A stretch of DNA of 64,000 nt, taken from positions 558,001-622,000 of the forward strand of contig NZ_CP069356.1 in the NCBI RefSeq assembly GCF_016864375.1, in the 5' to 3' direction. The stretch comes from Microvirga sp. VF16 (lineage in GTDB: Bacteria; Pseudomonadota; Alphaproteobacteria; Rhizobiales; Beijerinckiaceae). This document shows, in pieces, positions 54,577-64,000 of the stretch (positions are counted from its first letter, which is position 1; each line of letters starts with the position of its first letter). The notes beneath the pieces were generated by a model. It was not told the DNA's origin. It ran no database searches and saw only the letters and a program-made list of their open reading frames with translations. Made by a program: the position numbers and the translations under genes.

Positions 54577-55011
54577 ATGATCCATCCGGTTGTCGCATAC
54601 CTCGAAGCCGTGAAGGACGAGCCAGGATGCGAGGCCGAACGCTTCGTGCTGCAGCATGGCCGTGTCTTCGCAGGCAGCCAACGCCCGAAGGGGATGCGCG
54701 GACAGAAGGTGGGACTGTGCTACCAGAATGCGGCCCATCATGCCCTTGACGGTCGTGGGCTGTCTTACGTCGAGGGGTTCGCCATGGGTCCCAACAAGGC
54801 GCAGGTGATCAAACACGCTTGGCTCACGAGCGACGGAACGGATGCCATCGAACCAACAGGCAAGTCGAGGGATGCGTCAGGCGGCTACTTTTTCGGAGTG
54901 CAATTCTCGACACGGGCCCTGGCGGAGTTGCTGCTCCTGCGTGGCTATCAGGGTCTTATCGATCCGGTTGACGAGGCCCTGATCAGCGCAATGGAGCGCT
55001 GGCCGGTCTAG
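54577..55011 (+). CDS. Hypothetical 144-residue protein
   Basis: An intact ORF starting MIHPVVAYLEAVKDEPGCEA, with GQKVGLCYQNAAHHALDGRG, LSYVEGFAMGPN and GYFFGVQFSTRALAELLLLR. The pattern of a cysteine before QNA and later His residues resembles small hypothetical proteins of islands; no family is named. AAGGGAAAG precedes the ATG. It directly abuts the truncated IS1380. Confidence 0.6.
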   Translation: MIHPVVAYLEAVKDEPGCEAERFVLQHGRVFAGSQRPKGMRGQKVGLCYQNAAHHALDGRGLSYVEGFAMGPNKAQVIKHAWLTSDGTDAIEPTGKSRDASGGYFFGVQFSTRALAELLLLRGYQGLIDPVDEALISAMERWPV

Positions 55012-55014
55012 AGA

Positions 55015-55934
55015 GTCCCTTCAGTCTCGTCCCGAAGCGGATCGTTCTCGACATCGATGATACGTTCGACGCCGTGCACGGCGGCCAGCAACTGCGCCTC
55101 TTCAACGCTCATCATGACGAATACGGATTCCAGCCAATCGTCGTGTTCGACGGCGACGGCCGGTTCGTGACTGCGGTGCTGCGGCCGGCGAAGCGACCCA
55201 AGGGGAGCGAGATCCGCGCCCATCTGCGCCGACTCATTCGGGCGATGCGCGCCAATTGGCCGAACACCCGAATCCTGATCCGCGGAGACAGCCATTATTG
55301 CGGCCCGCTCGTCATCGACTGGTGCCGGAAGAACGACGTCGACTTCATTCTCGGTGTCGCCCCGACATCCATCCTGCGCAACCATGTCGAGACCCTGGAG
55401 GTGAGCACGAAGGCCCGCTTCGGTGCCGCTCCACACGAGGGTAAAGTGCGGCGCTTCAAGGAGTTCCTCGACGGCGCCGCGAGTTGGAGCCGGGTCGAGC
55501 GCATCATCGCGCGCGTCGAGGCCGGGGATCAGGGCGCCGACACCCGGTTCATTGTCACCAACCTCACGGACGGCAAGGCCAGGGTGCTCTACGAAGATGT
55601 TTATTGCCGGCGTGGATCGGCAGAAAACCACATCAAGTCCTGGAAGACGCATCTCGCGGCCGACCGGACGTCCTGCACCAGAGCAACGGCGAACCAGTTC
55701 TGGCTGTTTCTGCACGCCGGCGCATACTGGCTGATGTGGGGCCTGCGAGCCATGATGCCGAAGCGCTCAACCTGGCGGGTGGCGCAGTTTGACACCTTGC
55801 GGCTGCGCCTCATCAAGATCGCCGCGCGGGTGGTTGAACTGAAGACCCAGATCCGCCTGCACATGCCGAGCGCGTGTCCCTACCAAGACATCCTGCGCGT
55901 CGTTCTTGGTCGCATACCGCGTCTTGTCACATGA
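55015..55934 (+). pseudogene. IS1380-family transposase, 5'-truncated
   Basis: The frame starts mid-protein at VPKRIVLDIDDTFDAVHGGQ and runs through LFNAHHDEYGFQPIVVFDGD, IRGDSHYCGPLVIDWC, and the family signature YCRRGSAENHIKSWKTHLAA DRTS to the C-terminus. About the first 130 residues are missing. The 5' break is exactly at the end of the preceding hypothetical gene. Confidence 0.88.
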
Positions 55935-56216
55935 CGGAGGGGGCGCGCATGCCCCTGATCTGAGCTCGCCCCCGTCCACCGCAAACCCCGCCATCCTCGC
56001 CCACCGAACACAATCGGCGGCGGCAAAGGCATGCCCGAAATCCGTTCAAATACCCCGGCATTGCTCACGCCACCGACCTCGAACGGGTCGCCACGAATTA
56101 AGCGGGTTAGAGAGGGTGCTGGGCGCCTACGATGCGCAGGGTTACGGCGGGATGATCCGGCAAGGAATCAGCGCGAACAGAGCTGCATACAACAGCGGCT
56201 GTCGCTGACCTTTCCC

Positions 56217-56570
56217 TCAAGGCAACCGAGGGCCCGGGACCTCGTCTGCATCCTCGCCAGCAGCCTCCTCCGCCTCGCACTTAGCATTGAACCGGGCGAT
56301 GGGGTCGACCAGGTGGGGGAGGAAGGCCATCGTCCGATCTCCTCCCAGGACACCTTTCACGACATGGAATCCGATGAGACCGCGCTTCTCGAGTGCCTTC
56401 GCAAGCGGTGCCAACCCATCGGCGATCAGGACGCCGCGGTAGTCGGCGCTGGTGATATCATCGAGGAGTTCCTTCTGCGGACGGTCAGGGGGCGCTCGGC
56501 ACCACGCGGCCGTGCCGTGCTCGCCCTGAAAGACTGCGGGGTCCCCCTCATGTCCGCTGCCTCGCGCTCA
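56217..56570 (-). CDS. Unrecognised ORF, possibly partial
   Basis: A minus-strand frame reads HEGDPAVFQGEHGTAAWC, KELLDDITSADYRGVLIADG, LAPLAKALEKRGLIGFHVVK, and ends in an acidic tail. Composition is protein-like, but the 5' end has no clear start codon below a TGA, so it may be a fragment. The gap 55935-56216 has nothing recognised. Confidence 0.35.
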
Positions 56571-56821
56571 GCCGCACGGCGCCATCCGTCCACTTGGTAG
56601 ATCTCGGCACTAAAGTAAGGATCGTTCTGCGTTATTCGGGAAGGTCTGGATTTGGCACCAGGCCGACCTTATCCCAGGTTCCGTGGTTGCGCGCTGAGCG
56701 GATCTTCGTTTGATCCGTTCTCTGTTACAGCCTCGACCCGAGCCGAACCTTCAGACCTGACGACCTGGAGAGAAATCATACCAACTGGACCCTCCCAGGC
56801 CCCATTACGTACTATCCAGGA

Positions 56822-57628
56822 TCAGGCTGGGACTAAGCCACGCACCACACGGAACACCATGGGAAATGACCGGGGTCCATCTGGCAAGCCGATCAGATAT
56901 CCGGCACGAACATGCTGCTCGATTGAACCGCGGGCATCATCTGAAAGTGACATCAACATGCCCGTGACGCTGCCCGGGCCGTCGGTGAACGTAGCCCAAT
57001 AATCCGCGAAGGACGAATACTCGCAATCCACGACAACGGGAGCCTCCGTCACGTCGGTGAGGCCGATCTTCCGCCACAACTCGGCCTGACCATCAGGCCA
57101 GAAGACTTGGCGCCCCGCCCGTATGGACCTGAGCGTGGCGAAGTCGGTCTCAAGCACAGCACCGGTGTGAATAACGAGGTCCCAAGCGGGCATGCCCCCA
57201 AGGAACTGAGTAACAGCGGACGCGACCACGCCGCCCGGGCGGGTCACGCGCTTCATCTCGGCAACCACCTGGTCAATGTCCGGAATAACGTCGAGGGCCA
57301 ACGTGGAAACGGCCGCATCGAATACATCATTGGCGAACCGCATTTGCCGGACATCACCGTGTTCATATGTGATGTTGGGGTGAGATCGACGACGGCGCGC
57401 TCCTTCCAGGTATCCCTCCGATGCATCAACACCGATCCCATGCGCCCCCGCCTGGGCCAGTGCTCTGGTCAACACACCTGTCCCACAAGCTACATCGAGC
57501 ACGCGACCGCCCGGAGGGATATTGACACGAGTGAGAAATTGGCCTGCCAGACGTTCGCTCCAACGCGCCATGAAAGTCTCGTATACGTCGGGATCAGCCC
57601 AATTGTATCGAAGCTGCGGGGTTTCCAT
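56822..57628 (-). CDS. SAM-dependent methyltransferase (UbiE/class I)
   Basis: A 268-residue methyltransferase starting METPQLRYNWADPDVYETFM. Motif I is RVLDVACGTGVLTRALAQ, then GIGVDASEGYLEGA, EHGDVRQMRFANDVFDA and VTRPGGVVASAV. The family methylates small molecules; the substrate is unknown. The ATG at 57628 is chosen since the upstream extension has no homology. The gap 56571-56821 has no gene. Confidence 0.85.
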   Translation of the reverse strand: METPQLRYNWADPDVYETFMARWSERLAGQFLTRVNIPPGGRVLDVACGTGVLTRALAQAGAHGIGVDASEGYLEGARRRRSHPNITYEHGDVRQMRFANDVFDAAVSTLALDVIPDIDQVVAEMKRVTRPGGVVASAVTQFLGGMPAWDLVIHTGAVLETDFATLRSIRAGRQVFWPDGQAELWRKIGLTDVTEAPVVVDCEYSSFADYWATFTDGPGSVTGMLMSLSDDARGSIEQHVRAGYLIGLPDGPRSFPMVFRVVRGLVPA

Positions 57629-57777
57629 GGCTTGCCATCCTCCCTCGATCGAGAATGGAATATAACACGGTCTTGGGGGGCAGCGCGTATCACGAAGCCT
57701 TCCCGGCGACCTGAATGGTTCAATCAGCCCCACTGAGCTTCCGAGAGCCGGAACATTTGACGGAGCGGGAACCGGGT

Positions 57778-58014
57778 TCAAGCAGCCTGCATAGGAGCCA
57801 GCCACGGCCGAAGGGCAGCTTCTGGCACATCCGCGAAGTAGACCGAATGTCTGCTGCCGAAGGGGACAACAGACATTCCTGGATCGTTGGCAATTTCCTT
57901 AGATGACCCACTGCGGACCATATCCGCGGTATGTGTATATGCCTGAACGAAGCGCGTAATGCTGTCGGCGCTGAATTCCATAGCCGCCTCTTGAACTACG
58001 CTGACGCCAATCAT
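57778..58014 (-). CDS. Small protein coupled to the sensor kinase
   Basis: A 78-residue ORF whose ATG at 58014 overlaps the kinase stop (ATGA). It contains FSADSITRFVQAYTHTADMV and ends in ADVPEAALRPWLAPMQA. Translational coupling suggests it works with the kinase. No family is recognised; a second in-frame ATG at 57981 is possible. Confidence 0.55.
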   Translation of the reverse strand: MIGVSVVQEAAMEFSADSITRFVQAYTHTADMVRSGSSKEIANDPGMSVVPFGSRHSVYFADVPEAALRPWLAPMQAA

Positions 58015-59201
58015 AGGGGCAATGGAAATCTCACGCAGGTGCGTGTCCCTTTCTCGGCTGGCTCCTGCTCGACTTGGCCATCAAGCTGGGTCGTGAAGGC
58101 ATCAATGAGGCGTAGGCCCAACCCGCCTTGGCGGGGCGATCCCATCCCGCGCCCGTTGTCCTCGACCGCCAGGCAAGCCTCACCCAGTTCGGGGGCCATC
58201 GTGAAGGTCACTCGGATAATCCCACCGCTCTCATCGAATGCGTACTTGAGCGAGTTGGTGACCAACTCGTTGACGATGAGGCCGGCCGCGACTGCCCGGT
58301 CGAGCGGGAGCAGCGCTCCCCTGTGGGTTTCCACTTCAATGGTGACCTCGTCCCGCCGCGGATCGATGTTGGCGCAGAGCGCCCGCAAGTAGTCGCCGAA
58401 CTCGACATTGCTGACCCCCGTCTCGAACGACAGTTGGTCCTGCGCCAAGGCAATGGCATGAACCCGGTCCATGACGCTCACGAAGCGATCCCGGTCTTCC
58501 GGCGTGGACGCATGCCGCCGCTGGAGCGCCAGGAAGGAGATGATGGTCTGGAGGTTGTTCTTCACCCGGTGCTGGAACTCGCGCAGGACCACCTCGGCAA
58601 AGGATTTCTGCCGGGCATGCTCCGCTGTGGTCTCTGCTGCCTTGTCCTCGGTCTCCTGACGCAGGAGGGCGACGCCCAGGATGTTGGCCATGGTGGTCAG
58701 GAAGGTGACGTCATCCTCGTCGAAGGAGCGCGGCTCCTCCGCGTCCATCTCCAGCACGCCCCAGGTGCGCCCGTCGATCCGGATCGGCACGTTCAGGACC
58801 GAGACGATGCCGTGCTCGCGCAGCGTCGGCGGGGTCCGGAACTCGGGGTCGTTCGGCAGGTCCTCGATGATGACCGGAGCTGACGTCTGCATCGTCCGGC
58901 CGGCGACCGAGGCGCTGTCGAGAGAGAACGTTGTGTTGCCCACCACACCCGGCTTCCAGCCGACGCCCGCCACGAGCAGGAGATCGCCTTTGTCCGGGCG
59001 GTAGTGCATCACCTTGACGTGCCGGATGTGGGTGACGCGGGAGACCCGGGCGGTGACGTAGTGCAGCAGCCGCTCGGTCGGCAGGACCGCAGAGGCGACC
59101 CGGCTGAAGGCCGCGAGTGCCCGCTGATACTCGTGCAACCGCTTCGGTTCAGGGGCAGGATTACCGCTCCTTTTGGGCATTTTCCCCTCAACAATGTCCA
59201 T
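58011..59201 (-). CDS. GAF-domain sensor histidine kinase (HisKA_2 type)
   Basis: A 396-residue cytosolic kinase. A GAF domain (about 30-180) shows VGNTTFSLDSASVAGRTMQT and SVLNVPIRIDGRTWGVLEMD. The HisKA_2 box REFQHRVKNNLQTIISFLAL holds the phospho-acceptor His211, followed by a HATPase domain with AGLIVNELVTNSLKYAF and GLGLRLIDAFTTQLDG. Kinases of this type feed PhyR or stand-alone receivers in the alphaproteobacterial general stress response. An upstream ATG at 59201 and one at 59180 are both possible. Confidence 0.88.
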   Translation of the reverse strand: MDIVEGKMPKRSGNPAPEPKRLHEYQRALAAFSRVASAVLPTERLLHYVTARVSRVTHIRHVKVMHYRPDKGDLLLVAGVGWKPGVVGNTTFSLDSASVAGRTMQTSAPVIIEDLPNDPEFRTPPTLREHGIVSVLNVPIRIDGRTWGVLEMDAEEPRSFDEDDVTFLTTMANILGVALLRQETEDKAAETTAEHARQKSFAEVVLREFQHRVKNNLQTIISFLALQRRHASTPEDRDRFVSVMDRVHAIALAQDQLSFETGVSNVEFGDYLRALCANIDPRRDEVTIEVETHRGALLPLDRAVAAGLIVNELVTNSLKYAFDESGGIIRVTFTMAPELGEACLAVEDNGRGMGSPRQGGLGLRLIDAFTTQLDGQVEQEPAEKGTRTCVRFPLPL

Positions 59202-59901
59202 CCGGCACCTTCAATGTTGAGTTAAAGGCGGTGCCACAATATTGAGTTCCCTAAATGGCCTTCCGCGAGCTTTCACATCCACCGGAGTGCGGGTCAGGGT
59301 GAGGGCGTGTAAGCCTGGAAAGTCTCCTAATGGCACTCCTGAGATCTAAGCGTGAAGGCAGCAAGCCCCATCGAACCGGACATCCCGAACGCGCAAGGTG
59401 TCTCGGCTCCTAACCCTGAACCGACCTTCCGCTCTCTTCGGGAACAGCCGACCCATCATCCGCTTTCCCACCGCACCGGAAAGGCGTATCGTCCTAACCT
59501 CAAGCAAAGTCCTGCGTTCGACCTGGGCTCCCGACGAGCCGCTTTCGATCGACAGCTTTGTCGACGTCGCTCCTGAGCCGAGTGGTTGCGTAAACCCAGG
59601 CAGAGGAGGAGCTGGTGGATACCCGACGATCCTTTGCGTCCACATTCGCTTCCGCCCCTCGCCGTATCCAGTGGGCGGGGTGGGCCAGGCGGCTGGCAGC
59701 ATTGTCCCAATTCGCACCCGAGGCAGGACTTGCCGGCGGTCGATGCCACGGAGCCCACGTGCGGTTAAAGGGCCATCGGCTCAGAGGTCGCCTGGATCCG
59801 ATCTCAGGGAAACACCCGATGGCTCGCGCTCCGGGCCTGATGCAGACTGGGCAGCAGGGATGTCGCTGGACCTCCGGAAGTCGAGCGATCAGGAGGCCAA
59901 C
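59202..59901. other. Gap before the sulfatase gene
   Basis: An open frame in line with the sulfatase runs from 59398 but its sequence has no family resemblance and lacks a ribosome site, so it is not taken as part of the gene. No RNA or repeat is seen. Confidence 0.4.
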
Positions 59902-62403
59902 ATGAGTGACGACCACTCGAAAGACAAATCTCCGCGTCCGCAATCCCAAGGCGACAAAGGCCTCAAACGCCGTGATCTGTTGTTGAGCGGAAGTTCACTG
60001 CTCGCAGTTTCGGCACTGGCAACGGCAGCTCCGAACACCTCGGCGAACGGGCAATTGAAGGAATTCAGGCCCGGCACCACATTTCCTGGCCGCATAGGCC
60101 GCACCGTCGAAGAATCTTCGCCGGCTTGGCCGGCACCCGTGCGCGCCAAGGCCGGGGCGCCGAACGTGCTCTTCATCGTCATCGACGACACGGGCTTCGG
60201 CCAGCTCGGCTGCTTCGGCGGCCTGATCGAGACACCGAACATCGACGCCCTGGCCGAGGACGGCCTGCGCTACACGAACATGCACACCACGGCGCTCTGC
60301 TCGCCGTCGCGGTCCTGCATCCTGACCGGCCGCAACCACCACTCGAACCACATGGCCGGCATCACGGAGATATCCACCGGCTTTCCCGGCTACGACGGGT
60401 ACATTCCGTTCGAGAACGGATTCCTCTCCGAGATCTTGCAGCGACAGGGCTACAACACCTATGCCATAGGTAAATGGCACCTGACGCCGTCGGAGGCCAC
60501 CTCCGCGGCCGGCCCATACGATCGCTGGCCGCTCGGCCGGGGGTTCGAGCGGTACTTCGGCTTCCTGGGAGGCGACACGCACCAGTACTATCCGGAGGTG
60601 GTCCGCGACAACACGCAGACCGAGCCCGAGAAGACGCCGGAGGAGGGCTATCACCTGACGCCCGACCTGGTCGAGAAGGCGAAGGCGATGATCGCTGACG
60701 CCAAGCAGGTGGCGCCCGACAAGCCGTTCTTCATGTACCTCGCCACCGGCGCGGGGCACGCCCCCCATCACGTGCCGAAGGAGTGGGCCGACCGCTACAA
60801 GGGAAAGTTCGACGGGGGCTGGGATGCTTACCGCGGGACCGTGTTCGCGCGCCAGAAGGAGATGGGCCTCATGCCAAAGGAGGCCGTCCTCTCCCGGCAC
60901 GATCCCGACGTCCAGGACTGGACCACGCTCTCCTCCGATGAGCGCAGGCTTTACGCGCGGATGATGGAGGTCTTTGCCGGATTCCTCTCCCACACCGACC
61001 ACTACATCGGAGAGTTGATCGCCTTCCTGAAGACGATCGGCGAGTACGACAACACCCTGATCATGCTGATCTCCGACAACGGCGCCAGCCCCGAGGGCGG
61101 GCCGACCGGCTCGGTCAACGAGAGCAAGTTCTTCAACAACGTACCGGAGGACCTGGCGCAGAACCTCGCGGCGATCGACGACATCGGCAGCCCGAAGTAC
61201 TTCAACCACTATCCCTGGGGCTGGGCGCATGCCGGCAACACGCCATTCCGGCGCTGGAAGCGCGAGACCTATCGCGGCGGCGTCAGCGATCCGTTCATCG
61301 TGTGCTGGCCGAACGGGATCAAGGCGCGCAGCGAAGTGCGCACTCAGTATGCGCACGCCATCGACATGGTGCCGACCGTGCTCGAGGCGCTCGGTCTCGA
61401 GGCCCCGACGGCGATCCGCGGCGTCACGCAGTCGCCGATCGAGGGCGTCAGCTTCGCCCACACCTTCGACGACGCCAACGCGGCGAGCCGGCACACCACG
61501 CAGTACTTTGAGATGTTCGGGCACCGGGCCTTGTACCACGAGGGCTGGCGGGCGGTCTGCCCGTGGCCGGGCCTGTCGTTCGTCGAGGCGCCGGCGGCGT
61601 TCGGCGATCCGATCTCCGCCGCCAAACTCACGGAGCTCGACGCGAAGGGATGGGAGCTCTACGATCTGACCAAGGATCCGACCGAGACGGCCAATCTGGC
61701 GGAGACGGAACGCGCCCGGCTGATCGCGATGATCGGGACGTGGTATGCCGAGGCTGGCAAGTACAACGTCCTGCCGATCGACAGCCGCACCACGCTCAAG
61801 TTCGCGGAACAGCGCCCGCAGCTTTCAGTCGGTCGCGACAAGTACATGTACTACCCCGGCACCCAGGTGATCCCCGGCAATGCCGCGGCCAACGTGCTGA
61901 ATCGGCCGCACTCGGTGACCGCGGAAGTCGAGATACCCAAGGGCGGCGCGGAGGGCGTGCTCTATTCCATGGGCGGCAACGACGGCGGCTTCGCGTTCTA
62001 CGTGAAGGACGGGAAGCTGCGGTACGGCTACAACTACGTCGCGCAAGACTACTTCTCCATCGGATCCAGCGACCGGGTGCCGGAGGGGCACCATTTCCTC
62101 AGTTTCGAGTTCACGCCGACAGGCAAGGCGGACCTCGCCAAGGGCATCGGCACGCCGGCCACGGTGCGGCTCCTCGTCGACGGCAAGGAGGTCGGGCGTG
62201 GCGATCTGCCGGTCACGACTCCGATAGGATTTGGCCTCAGCGGGGCCGCTGCTGTCGGCACCGATCCCGGTTCGCCCGCCATGCCGGAGTACAAGCCCCC
62301 ATTCAGGTTCACCGGCACCATCAAGCGGGTTCAGGTGGACACGAGCGGTGAGTTGATCGAGGACAAGGCTGCCAAGTTCCGGGCGGTGATGAAGCGTCAG
62401 TGA
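59902..62403 (+). CDS. Tat-exported arylsulfatase
   Basis: An 833-residue sulfatase. The N-terminus has a twin-arginine-type signal (LKRRDLLLSGSSLLAVSALA). The sulfatase core starts NVLFIVIDDTGFGQLGCFGG, with the formylglycine motif CSPSRSCILTGR (the Cys being converted) and later LISDNGASPEGG and NTPFRRWKRETYRGGVSDPF. A C-terminal LamG-like beta domain (about residues 640-820) follows. It hydrolyses sulfate esters in the periplasm. AGGAGG precedes the ATG at 59902. No dedicated formylglycine enzyme is seen. Confidence 0.92.
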   Translation: MSDDHSKDKSPRPQSQGDKGLKRRDLLLSGSSLLAVSALATAAPNTSANGQLKEFRPGTTFPGRIGRTVEESSPAWPAPVRAKAGAPNVLFIVIDDTGFGQLGCFGGLIETPNIDALAEDGLRYTNMHTTALCSPSRSCILTGRNHHSNHMAGITEISTGFPGYDGYIPFENGFLSEILQRQGYNTYAIGKWHLTPSEATSAAGPYDRWPLGRGFERYFGFLGGDTHQYYPEVVRDNTQTEPEKTPEEGYHLTPDLVEKAKAMIADAKQVAPDKPFFMYLATGAGHAPHHVPKEWADRYKGKFDGGWDAYRGTVFARQKEMGLMPKEAVLSRHDPDVQDWTTLSSDERRLYARMMEVFAGFLSHTDHYIGELIAFLKTIGEYDNTLIMLISDNGASPEGGPTGSVNESKFFNNVPEDLAQNLAAIDDIGSPKYFNHYPWGWAHAGNTPFRRWKRETYRGGVSDPFIVCWPNGIKARSEVRTQYAHAIDMVPTVLEALGLEAPTAIRGVTQSPIEGVSFAHTFDDANAASRHTTQYFEMFGHRALYHEGWRAVCPWPGLSFVEAPAAFGDPISAAKLTELDAKGWELYDLTKDPTETANLAETERARLIAMIGTWYAEAGKYNVLPIDSRTTLKFAEQRPQLSVGRDKYMYYPGTQVIPGNAAANVLNRPHSVTAEVEIPKGGAEGVLYSMGGNDGGFAFYVKDGKLRYGYNYVAQDYFSIGSSDRVPEGHHFLSFEFTPTGKADLAKGIGTPATVRLLVDGKEVGRGDLPVTTPIGFGLSGAAAVGTDPGSPAMPEYKPPFRFTGTIKRVQVDTSGELIEDKAAKFRAVMKRQ

Positions 62404-62684
62404 CCGCGCGGTTTCGCCGGTCAGCCCGTCTTTGGCCGGTGGGCATGAACGCCCCAGGTGCCCCAACGAGTGGGATGCGGTGGGACAAGCGCTGCGATCC
62501 ACTTCCGTCGAGAACGGTCGGGCAGGATCGGCTGCGCCTGCCCGCACGCGTCGACGGGCGCAGCGACCCGATCGCTGCTCAATGAGGCCGCAGGCCTGAT
62601 GTCTGCAATTGATGCTGTGGACGGCTCCCACCCAGCGGTGAGGTAGCATGGCTGTTGTCAGCAGCCAGCGAACAGGAGCAGCCC

Positions 62685-63710
62685 ATGAGCACGGTCACTA
62701 CCATTGGTCTGGACATCGCCAAGTCCGTCTTCCAGGTGCATGGCATCGATGCCGAAGGGGTCGTGATCATCCGACGCCAGGTCAGGCGAGGGCAGGTGCT
62801 CAAGTTCTTTGCTTCCCTGCCACCCTGTCTGATCGGCATCGAGGCCTGTGCGAGCGCCCATCACTGGTCACGGGAGTTGCAGAGCCTCGGTCATGAGGTG
62901 AAGCTCATGCCGCCGGCTTATGTCAAACCGTATGTAAAACGACAGAAGAACGACATGGCCGATGCCGAGGCGATCTGCGAGGCAGTCACCCGGCCCACCA
63001 TGCGCTTTGTCGAGACGAAGACGTGCGAGCAGCAAAGCACCCTGATGCTGCACCGGGTGCGGCTGATGCAGGTGCGGCAGAGGACCATGCTCACCAATGC
63101 GATCCGAGCACACCTGGCGGAGTTCGGCGTGGTGGCGAAGATCGGCCGGGAAGGTGTTGATGAGTTGCTGCTCATGGTCAGCAACGAAGATGAGCGCATC
63201 CCGGAGCTGGCCCGGGCCTGCATCCTGGCCTTGGCCGAGCAACTGGTGCTGCTCAAGCGCCAGATCCTGGAGATGGACCGACGGATCACCGCCTGCCACC
63301 GCGCCAACGAAGTCAGCCGCCGGTTGGCCGAGATCCCCGGTGTGGGTCCGCTGCTCGCATCAGCTCTCGTGGCCCATGTTCCCAACCCGAAGGCCTTCTC
63401 ATCCGGGCGCAATCTGGCGGCCTGGATCGGCTTGGTGCCGAAGCAGAACTCCAGCGGCGGCAAGGAGCGGCTCGGCGGCGTGACCAAACAGGGCAACCGC
63501 TACCTGCGCTCCCTGCTGACGGTGGGCGCACTCGCAGTGATCCGCTTTGCCCAGCGGCACGGGACGAAGCGGCCGTGGATCGTGCAACTGCTGGCGCGGC
63601 GGGCCACGAAGGTAGCGGCGGTGGCCCTGGCCAACAAGATGGCCCGGATGGTGTGGGCGATCATGGCCAAGGGCGAGCACTATCGGGAGCCTGTTGTACA
63701 AGCGGCATAA
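62685..63710 (+). CDS. IS110-family transposase
   Basis: A 341-residue DEDD transposase starting MSTVTTIGLDIAKSVFQVHG. It shows IGIEACASAHHWSRELQSLG, NDMADAEAICEAVTRP, and the C-terminal IPGVGPLLASALVA with SSGRNLAAWIGLVPKQNSSG. It is intact and of usual length. IS110 elements lack clear inverted repeats, so the ends are not defined; the flanks 62404-62684 contain no gene. Confidence 0.92.
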   Translation: MSTVTTIGLDIAKSVFQVHGIDAEGVVIIRRQVRRGQVLKFFASLPPCLIGIEACASAHHWSRELQSLGHEVKLMPPAYVKPYVKRQKNDMADAEAICEAVTRPTMRFVETKTCEQQSTLMLHRVRLMQVRQRTMLTNAIRAHLAEFGVVAKIGREGVDELLLMVSNEDERIPELARACILALAEQLVLLKRQILEMDRRITACHRANEVSRRLAEIPGVGPLLASALVAHVPNPKAFSSGRNLAAWIGLVPKQNSSGGKERLGGVTKQGNRYLRSLLTVGALAVIRFAQRHGTKRPWIVQLLARRATKVAAVALANKMARMVWAIMAKGEHYREPVVQAA

Positions 63711-64000
63711 TCATCGTCGGAAGGCTCCGGCGATCACGAGGTTGGAAAGGGCGAACAGACGTTAATGCAGGATCCGGTCGAACCGGGAAGCGGGACACCC
63801 CACTCGTGCCAGAGCATCTTGGAATGCGAGCTTTTGGTCGGGACCCCTTCGCGGAGGGCATTATGGCCAGCGGTCATAAGCACCGCATCAACAGGTCGAA
63901 CACATGGCCTATGTGGACGGCCCCCGCCTCGCAAGAAGATTTCGGCATGGTTTGATCGGATCGCTTGCGGTCATATGTCCGGCCTTTCATTGCAGTCACA
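63711..64000 (+). other. Downstream flank of the IS110 gene
   Basis: No supported gene. The stretch probably contains the right end of the IS110 element and the start of the next region, which continues beyond the window. Confidence 0.4.

Noticed and set aside
57843..57884. Inverted AATGTCTG/CAGACATT pair
   Set aside because: It lies inside the coding frame of the small kinase-linked protein and is probably chance.
59246..59250. GGAAC box upstream of the sensor kinase
   Set aside because: No CGTT-like -10 at 16-17 bases; the nearest is CCTT.
59995..61539. 514-codon minus-strand ORF in the sulfatase gene
   Set aside because: Antisense shadow of the sulfatase coding sequence.

Overview
The window looks like a GC-rich alphaproteobacterium of the Hyphomicrobiales (Methylobacteriaceae or Microvirga-like; inferred, not proven). 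Support comes from two NepR-type anti-sigma genes, two EcfG-type sigma factors, a HisKA_2-type GAF kinase, many stand-alone receiver proteins, a ROSE-type RNA thermometer, a CIRCE operator before groESL, and many small rhizobial DUF proteins (DUF892, DUF4142, DUF2243, DUF2171, DUF2934, DUF6894, DUF6766). No rRNA, intact tRNA, CRISPR array, integrase or replication origin was seen. The density of IS elements and broken genes fits an accessory replicon or genomic island.

Left end (1-10.2 kb): the tail of a LysR regulator, then a minus-strand operon of TetR, PaaI-type thioesterase, MFS pump, FabF-like ketosynthase, SDR and the stump of an alpha-oxoamine synthase. It is divergent from an RND efflux pair (adaptor and pump), with a palindromic TetR operator between the two units. 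This resembles a small acyl-derived metabolite or export locus that has lost its last enzyme.

Mobile block (10.3-15.6 kb): an ISL3 element, a 325-bp non-autonomous element with 8-bp target duplications, and a complete IS66 element with 8-bp target duplications.

Stress and regulatory region (15.7-51.2 kb): MpaB-like oxygenase, methyltransferases, a degenerate receiver, NepR, an MBL-fold protein, a tRNA-Lys 3' remnant (probable att scar), Crp-type regulators, receivers, NepR-EcfG, DUF4142 proteins, a glycosidase-RmlD fusion, a pair of SGNH proteins, ferritin-like DUF892 proteins, manganese catalase, an EcfG-like sigma with an N-terminal extension, two Hsp20s and GroESL. Several of these genes carry upstream GGAAC-N16/17-NGTT elements, the EcfG promoter type, so much of the block may be one general-stress-response regulon. 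Regulation of the chaperones is layered: ROSE on the first hsp20, CIRCE on groESL.

Right end (51.2-64 kb): an ISKra4 element, a decayed stretch of plasmid-type genes (pRiA4b ORF-3-like, a Rep-like winged helix, a truncated IS1380), a methyltransferase, the HisKA_2 sensor kinase, a large Tat-exported arylsulfatase and an IS110 transposase. At least ten genes in the window are frameshifted or truncated, so the region is actively decaying and rearranging.
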